Program-made: the position numbers and the translations under genes
Notes under the pieces: generated by a model
Database searches by the model: none
What the model was told of the DNA's origin: nothing
The model's input: the letters and a program-made list of their open reading frames with translations, nothing else
NCBI GenBank assembly: GCA_035380245.1
Contig: DAOSXA010000001.1
Coordinates: 936,716-1,000,715, forward strand
Reading direction: 5' to 3'
DNA: 64,000 bases
Source: Candidatus Zixiibacteriota bacterium
Lineage (GTDB): Bacteria; Zixibacteria; MSB-5A5; GN15; FEB-12
Shown here: piece by piece, positions 60,601 through 64,000 of the stretch
How the letters are laid out: every line of letters starts with the position of its first letter
How positions within the stretch are numbered: position 1 is the first letter of the stretch

Positions 60601-62598
60601 GTAGGTATCGCTGCCGCAGGAATTGGTCGCCGTCAGAACGACCGTATAAGTACCAGCCGCAGTGTAAGTATGCGACGGACTAGTCGCTGTGGAAGTTCCG
60701 CCATCGCCGAAATCCCAACTGTACGAAGTTGCTCCGCTGGAGCCGTTGGTGAAGGCAACCACGAGCGGTACTTCACCCGAAGTCGGTGTACCCGTGAAGG
60801 ACGCGGTTGGTTCCGTGCAAGTGACGGTGATGTAATCCGTGCGCGTGTAGGTATCGCTGCCGCAGGAATTGGTCGCCGTCAGAACGACCGTATAAGTACC
60901 AGCCGCAGTGTAAGTATGCGACGGACTAGTCGCCGTGGAAGTTCCGCCGTCACCGAAGTTCCAGCTATATGAAGTTGCTCCGCTGGAGCTGTTGGTGAAA
61001 CTGACCGCCAAAGGAACTTCGCCGGAGGTGGGTGTGCCGGTGAAGCCCGCAGTCGGAGTCGTCGTAACCGTGATATAGTTGGTCTTGGTTTCGGTATCGC
61101 TGCCGTAATCGTTGGTCGCGGTCATGGTCACGGTATAAGTGCCGGCCGCGCTGTAGGTATGCGACGGATTCTCAGCTGTCGAAGTGCCGCCGTCACCGAA
61201 ATTCCAATACCATGAAGTCGGATCGTTGGTCGACGCATCGGTGAACGTCACTGCAAGCGAGGCGCAACCGGAAGTGGTCGAGGCTGAGAAATCAGCCACT
61301 GGCGGATTACCGCCGCCGCCGACCGCACTGACCGCCGCGTTGGCGTCTACCAGGCCGTAGCCGAAATAATTATCCCGGCCCGACGAACCGAGATCGACTG
61401 CCGTGCTGGTGAGATAATCCTTGACCTGATCCGGAGTCAGCGAACCGCCGCCGCCGGCTTTGGCCAGAATCAGAGCCGCCACACCCGCCACGTGCGGTGA
61501 GGCCATTGAAGTACCCTGATAGAAATAATAACCGAAACTGCCGTAGTTGGAGCCATCGTGCGTCTGCTGCAGGACGCCGTCGTAATAGCCGTCACCGTTT
61601 TCATCGGCAGTGAGGTCTCCACCGGGGGCGCAGATATCGACGTATGAGCCGTAGCTCGAATAATAAGCCAGACTGCTGTCAAAGCCTACCGCCGAAACGG
61701 AGATGCAGGACGAATAAGAAGCCGGGTATTGTGGCGTGCTGTTGGCTGCATTGCCGGCTGCACAGACGATCGTTACGCCCTGATTGTAGGCGTAGTTACA
61801 GGCATTTTGAAGAGTCGTGGTGGTAGAAGTCGCCCCGAGACTCATATTAATGACATCGGCGCCGTTGTCGGCGGCCCAGATGATACCATCGGCCACATCG
61901 GTCAAGCTGCCGTTGCCCGAAGCATCCAGGACCTTGACCGGCATGATGCTGCAGTTGAAAGCAACACCGGCTACACCGAGGTTGTTGTTGGTCGTCTGAG
62001 CGATGGTGCCGGTTACGTGTGTGCCGTGCCCCTCATCATCGTTCGGATGGCTGTCGTTGTTTACGAAATCATACCCGGAAACGAAATTGGTTCCGGCCAG
62101 ATCCGGAGCCTGAGAGAACGAACCATAATCTTCATAAGCCACACCGCAATCGATCACCGCTACCGTCACACCCGAACCGGTGCTTAGATCCCATGCGCTT
62201 TCCATGTTGATCATCGGCATATGCCACTGGTACGAGTAATAAGTGTCGTTGGGAGTCATCAATGCGTGGAAATAATAGTTCGGTTCGGCGTATTCAACCG
62301 TCGGATCGGCCTCGTAAGCCGCTACCATTTCTTCAACGGTCTTGCCTTCCGGAACGGCAATGCGACTTATGCCGGTGTACTGGCTGGTCGACAATACCGC
62401 CGTGCCGAGAGCCATGTTCAGTCCGGATCTCTGGCCGTCGTTTATCCCGTCCTTATATTTAACGACTATTTCACCGGGAACATACTCCGGACTCTGAGAA
62501 TAATCGCGAGCTTGCTTTATCTGGAAATCCTCGGCGAAGGCGCTGAGACAGACGAAGCTAAGGATCAACAACACAGTTAGAGTTACTCTAGTCTTCAT
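57700..62598 (-). CDS. Secreted subtilase with ten PKD domains, LamG-like and sorting domains
   Basis: The 1632-residue protein has a signal peptide (1-22), an I9-like propeptide and an S8 domain with Asp150, His191, Asn283 and Ser364 (GTSMASP). Six PKD domains follow, then a jelly-roll-like LamG region (about 925-1090; DDFNDGDVSDW), four more PKD domains, an Ig-like domain (NPVEGATVYANYSG), and the FlgD-like sorting domain (NPFNPVTTIAF, SGVYFYKL). PKD units are 82 residues. Two near-identical copies lie next to each other, showing recent duplication. It is an extracellular or surface protease. AGGAGG precedes the ATG. Confidence 0.95.
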   Translation of the reverse strand: MKTRVTLTVLLILSFVCLSAFAEDFQIKQARDYSQSPEYVPGEIVVKYKDGINDGQRSGLNMALGTAVLSTSQYTGISRIAVPEGKTVEEMVAAYEADPTVEYAEPNYYFHALMTPNDTYYSYQWHMPMINMESAWDLSTGSGVTVAVIDCGVAYEDYGSFSQAPDLAGTNFVSGYDFVNNDSHPNDDEGHGTHVTGTIAQTTNNNLGVAGVAFNCSIMPVKVLDASGNGSLTDVADGIIWAADNGADVINMSLGATSTTTTLQNACNYAYNQGVTIVCAAGNAANSTPQYPASYSSCISVSAVGFDSSLAYYSSYGSYVDICAPGGDLTADENGDGYYDGVLQQTHDGSNYGSFGYYFYQGTSMASPHVAGVAALILAKAGGGGSLTPDQVKDYLTSTAVDLGSSGRDNYFGYGLVDANAAVSAVGGGGNPPVADFSASTTSGCASLAVTFTDASTNDPTSWYWNFGDGGTSTAENPSHTYSAAGTYTVTMTATNDYGSDTETKTNYITVTTTPTAGFTGTPTSGEVPLAVSFTNSSSGATSYSWNFGDGGTSTATSPSHTYTAAGTYTVVLTATNSCGSDTYTRTDYITVTCTEPTASFTGTPTSGEVPLVVAFTNGSSGATSYSWDFGDGGTSTATSPSHTYTAAGTYTVVLTATNSCGSDTYTRTDYITVTCTEPTASFTGTPTSGEVPLVVAFTNGSSGATSYSWDFGDGGTSTATSPSHTYTAAGTYTVVLTATNSCGSDTYTRTNYITVTCTAPTASFTGTPTSGETPLTVAFTDASTGATSWSWNFGDGNTSTAENPSHIYTDAGTYTVSLTVTNSCGSDSYTATDYITVTCTAPTASFYASPTFGDTPLTVDFYDGSTNATAWSWDFGDGGTSADQNPSHTYTTVGTYTVSLTVTNSCGSDTYTETDYITVNESTGSYCDDFNDGDVSDWTVISGDWTVSSGQLVGYVSSGNGYIMSPFGDVSDATITVDWTSLSGGSLTNGMVVFGYEDANNYRVADFRDGANAWYIREFINGTQYNRASASGTINTNQQYAMTITIDASGLVTVAADGATKVSYNFSDVQTGQVGLEVNRSQSQFDNFCVDYEPVAGDPPTAGFSATPTSGEAPLAVTFTNSSSGATSYSWDFGDGGTSTATNPSHSYTAVGTYTVSLTATNAYGSDTETKTNYITVACTEPTASFTGTPTSGEVPLTVAFTNSSSGATSYSWNFGDGNTSTATSPSHTYTAIGTYTVTLTATNSCGSDTYTATNYITVVCTEPTASFTGTPTSGEVPLTVTFTNGSSDATSYSWDFGDGNTSTATNPSHTYTAIGTYTVTLTATNSCGSDTETKTNYITVVCTEPTASFTGTPTSGTAPLTVAFTNGSSDATSYSWDFGDGGTSTATNPSYTYTAAGTYTVTLTATNSCGSDTYTATNYITVNEVGENLMHVYNITVTRVRYWWYYYGQAVVTVYDQNNNPVEGATVYANYSGPNSGSSSAVTNSSGQATLTSANVYRPRVEWCFEVSDIQLTDWTYDPTANEVTEACQSGYVYDAGAVELVPNEYSLGQNFPNPFNPVTTIAFSLREAGPVQLIVYNVNGRAIAVLADEVMSAGSHEISWNASDYGSGVYFYKLVTTDFTDTKKMILLK
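60333..61070 (-). repeat. Tandem 246-bp coding repeats (PKD units 2-4)
   Basis: Three consecutive 246-bp units within the large protease gene. The units starting near 60579 and 60825 are almost identical at DNA level, while the others differ at many third positions. This indicates very recent unequal duplication or gene conversion. Confidence 0.85.
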
Positions 62599-62930
62599 TA
62601 ATGAAAACCTCCTGACGAAGTGAAGTAGTTACTCGAAAAACCGCGGAAAACAGCATCATTAACTCAATTCACGGGCTTCCCTCCTTACTGGTTACAGCAT
62701 CGCTCTTGAAGCCAACCATAGTACTGCTTTCGAGACAGAGCCGGATATACTCCAAACCCATCTCCGGACGCATTAATGCTTATGCGCCTTGAGCGTTACC
62801 TATTGAATCGTATTCGTTGCTTATATTAGGTTGTTCCATCCTGCAGTAGATAGTATACGAAGCGAACCGGTTCTATACAAACCTAAATTAACGGTGAATT
62901 TGTATCAATACCGGTTACACCCGGCTCCAG

Positions 62931-63069
62931 GGGGATTGTTGACAAACCTCAATCGCGGCGGAGACAAGCCCCGCCGCTACGCGTTAAAGAGCCCTAATCT
63001 CGCGTAGCGGGCGGCCTTGTGTCGCCTGCATTACGAGTATCCGGGCGTATGTCTTTTTCAACACTCCCC
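62931..63069 (+). repeat. Dispersed inverted-repeat element, copy H (best-preserved)
   Basis: The element is bounded by GGGGATTGTTGACAAACC and GTCTTTTTCAACACTCCCC, an imperfect terminal inverted repeat. Inside are two hairpin arms, GCGGCGG...CCGCCGC around GACAAGC and GCGGGCG...CGCCCGC-like around GCCTTGTG, joined by TACGCG and CGCGTA, which pair with each other. The folded single strand is therefore a cloverleaf. It fills part of the gap between the PKD subtilase gene and sodA; the other roughly 330 bp upstream of it hold nothing I recognise. Confidence 0.9.
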
Positions 63070-63207
63070 TGATCTGCAGCTATCGATTTCGATAATGAAC
63101 AATTTCGGGGAACATTAGAAACCGGGCGGTGTTAGTATTCAATAAATGAATGTAGACAACGCCGGTCGATATACTCTATGTGACCGGTGGCTGAAAGGAG
63201 CATTAAA

Positions 63208-63831
63208 ATGAAACATACATTGCCCGAACTCGGATACGCTTACGATGCCCTGGAGCCTTATATCGATGCCCGTACCATGGAAATCCATCACACCAAACAT
63301 CACCAGGGTTATATCAACAAGCTCAACGCAGCCCTCGAGGGTCATGCGGCTCTGGCCGAGAAGAGCGCCGAAGAACTGGTAAGCAACCTCGATGAGGTTC
63401 CGCAGGAGATTCGCACCGCTGTTCGCAATCAGGGCGGGGGACATGTGAACCATACGTTCTTCTGGAAGATTCTCAAGAAGGGCGTCGAATTCAAGGGCGA
63501 GATTGCTGAGGCCATTACGGCCAAATACGGCAGTCTTGACCAGTTCAAGAAAGAGTTCGCCGCCACCGCCATGTCGGTGTTCGGTTCCGGCTGGGCCTGG
63601 CTGGTAATCGGCAAGGGGGGTGAAATTCAGATTATGGGTACTTCCAACCAGGACAGCCCGCTGTCGCACGGCAAAACACCGGTGCTAGGTCTCGATGTTT
63701 GGGAGCATGCCTATTATCTCAAGTACCAGAGTCTCCGCAACGAATATATCGAGGCGTTTTTTAACGTCATCGACTGGGAGGCGGTTAACGAGAATTATAA
63801 AAAGACTCGTGAGGTGGTTGCGACCAACTGA
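63208..63831 (+). CDS. Superoxide dismutase, Mn-type
   Basis: The 207-residue cytoplasmic enzyme converts superoxide to peroxide and oxygen. The metal ligands are His27, His82 (GGGHVNHTFFW), Asp163 and His167 (DVWEHAYY). GGGH and the late Gln in SNQDSP favour Mn over Fe, though cambialistic use is possible. An AAGGAG site lies before the ATG at 63208; an upstream in-frame start is unlikely. A terminator and then a dispersed repeat follow. Confidence 0.95.
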   Translation: MKHTLPELGYAYDALEPYIDARTMEIHHTKHHQGYINKLNAALEGHAALAEKSAEELVSNLDEVPQEIRTAVRNQGGGHVNHTFFWKILKKGVEFKGEIAEAITAKYGSLDQFKKEFAATAMSVFGSGWAWLVIGKGGEIQIMGTSNQDSPLSHGKTPVLGLDVWEHAYYLKYQSLRNEYIEAFFNVIDWEAVNENYKKTREVVATN

Positions 63832-63851
63832 AAGCAGCTCGCTGAAGATAA

Positions 63852-63887
63852 GAAAACCCGCCTTGGTAACGGCCAAAGCGGGTTTTC
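63852..63887 (+). terminator. Terminator of the superoxide dismutase gene
   Basis: GAAAACCCGC pairs with GCGGGTTTTC, with additional pairing inside the loop. The right side carries the T run. Confidence 0.8.
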
Positions 63888-63943
63888 CATTTGATTTAAT
63901 GAGCGTGATCGCAAACCGCTTTCACGGCAAATCCCAGAGCGGA

Positions 63944-64000
63944 GGGGAGTGTTGAGAAACCTTTTTTTGTGGCAGAAATAAGCCCTGCTGCTACGTATTA
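63944..64000 (+). repeat. Dispersed inverted-repeat element, copy I, cut by the window end
   Basis: It starts GGGGAGTGTTGAGAAACC, and the first arm is degenerate (GCAGAAATAAGCCCTGC) followed by TGCTACGTATTA. The rest lies beyond the window. Confidence 0.65.

Noticed and set aside
58246..60972. Long plus-strand frames opposite the PKD repeats
   Set aside because: They are antisense shadows caused by the repetitive GC-rich codons of the large protease; their sequence is low-complexity and repeats with the same period.
60333..61070. CRISPR-like regular repeats
   Set aside because: The period is 246 bp, fully coding, and matches PKD domains; there are no spacers.

Overview
The window looks like a chromosomal segment of an uncultured bacterium of the FCB group; the best guess is candidate phylum Zixibacteria or a close relative. 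Three large secreted proteins (3749-8887, 37042-39069, 57700-62598) end in the FlgD-like sorting domain with a NPFNP-type motif and an SGVYFYRL-type tail that is common in that group. Lipoproteins, a TonB receptor with a HmuY partner, and a PorV/TraF-like barrel show a Gram-negative envelope. The Mn-type superoxide dismutase, A-type flavoprotein, rubrerythrin-like protein and OsmC protein suggest exposure to oxygen stress. The phylum assignment is inference. No rRNA, tRNA, CRISPR array or complete insertion sequence was seen.

Layout. 1-3.5 kb: end of an Eis-like acetyltransferase gene, a Fic protein behind an unusual AT-rich operator-like array, and a membrane-anchored metallopeptidase. 3.7-8.9 kb: a giant secreted subtilase. 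9-16.1 kb: housekeeping genes (pepF, HNH-like, DUF202, carbonic-anhydrase-like, ileS, dksA-like, lspA). 16.3-21.7 kb: an NTF2-like lipoprotein, a three-gene V4R-like operon starting with a 59-residue protein, and a lipoprotein/outer-membrane-barrel pair. 22-23.3 kb: a compact minus-strand operon osmC - DUF302 - DUF6132-like - fmdB, in which the DUF6132-like gene carries an in-frame TGA at a position where this family has cysteine, followed by a SECIS-like hairpin. 23.5-36.8 kb: membrane, stress and housekeeping genes (FprA, HflX, IscU-like, MscL, PunA, DivIVA, YggS). 37-46.4 kb: secreted repeat protein, rubrerythrin-like, heme-less globin-like, alanine racemase, and a tandem HmuY lipoprotein plus TonB receptor.

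46.7-57.5 kb is the most unusual block: ten minus-strand genes in a row under or near a TetR regulator. The upstream part holds a SpeD-like pyruvoyl decarboxylase homologue, a FemAB/GNAT transferase, an ATP-grasp ligase and a fold-III PLP decarboxylase, with several overlapping reading frames. The downstream part holds a zinc ribbon, an RLAN protein, a RimK-type ATP-grasp ligase, a GNAT-C39 peptidase fusion, a lipoprotein DppA-type aminopeptidase and an APC permease. Together they look like a pathway that makes an amine or amino-acid derivative, ligates it into a peptide-like product and handles that product in the envelope. The product is unknown. The tetR promoter is embedded in four palindromes with an exact 18-bp period.

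57.7-64 kb: a second subtilase with ten PKD repeats, then sodA. A dispersed inverted-repeat element of about 140-160 bp with a cloverleaf-like internal symmetry occurs at least nine times between genes across the window, plus one probable solo arm.
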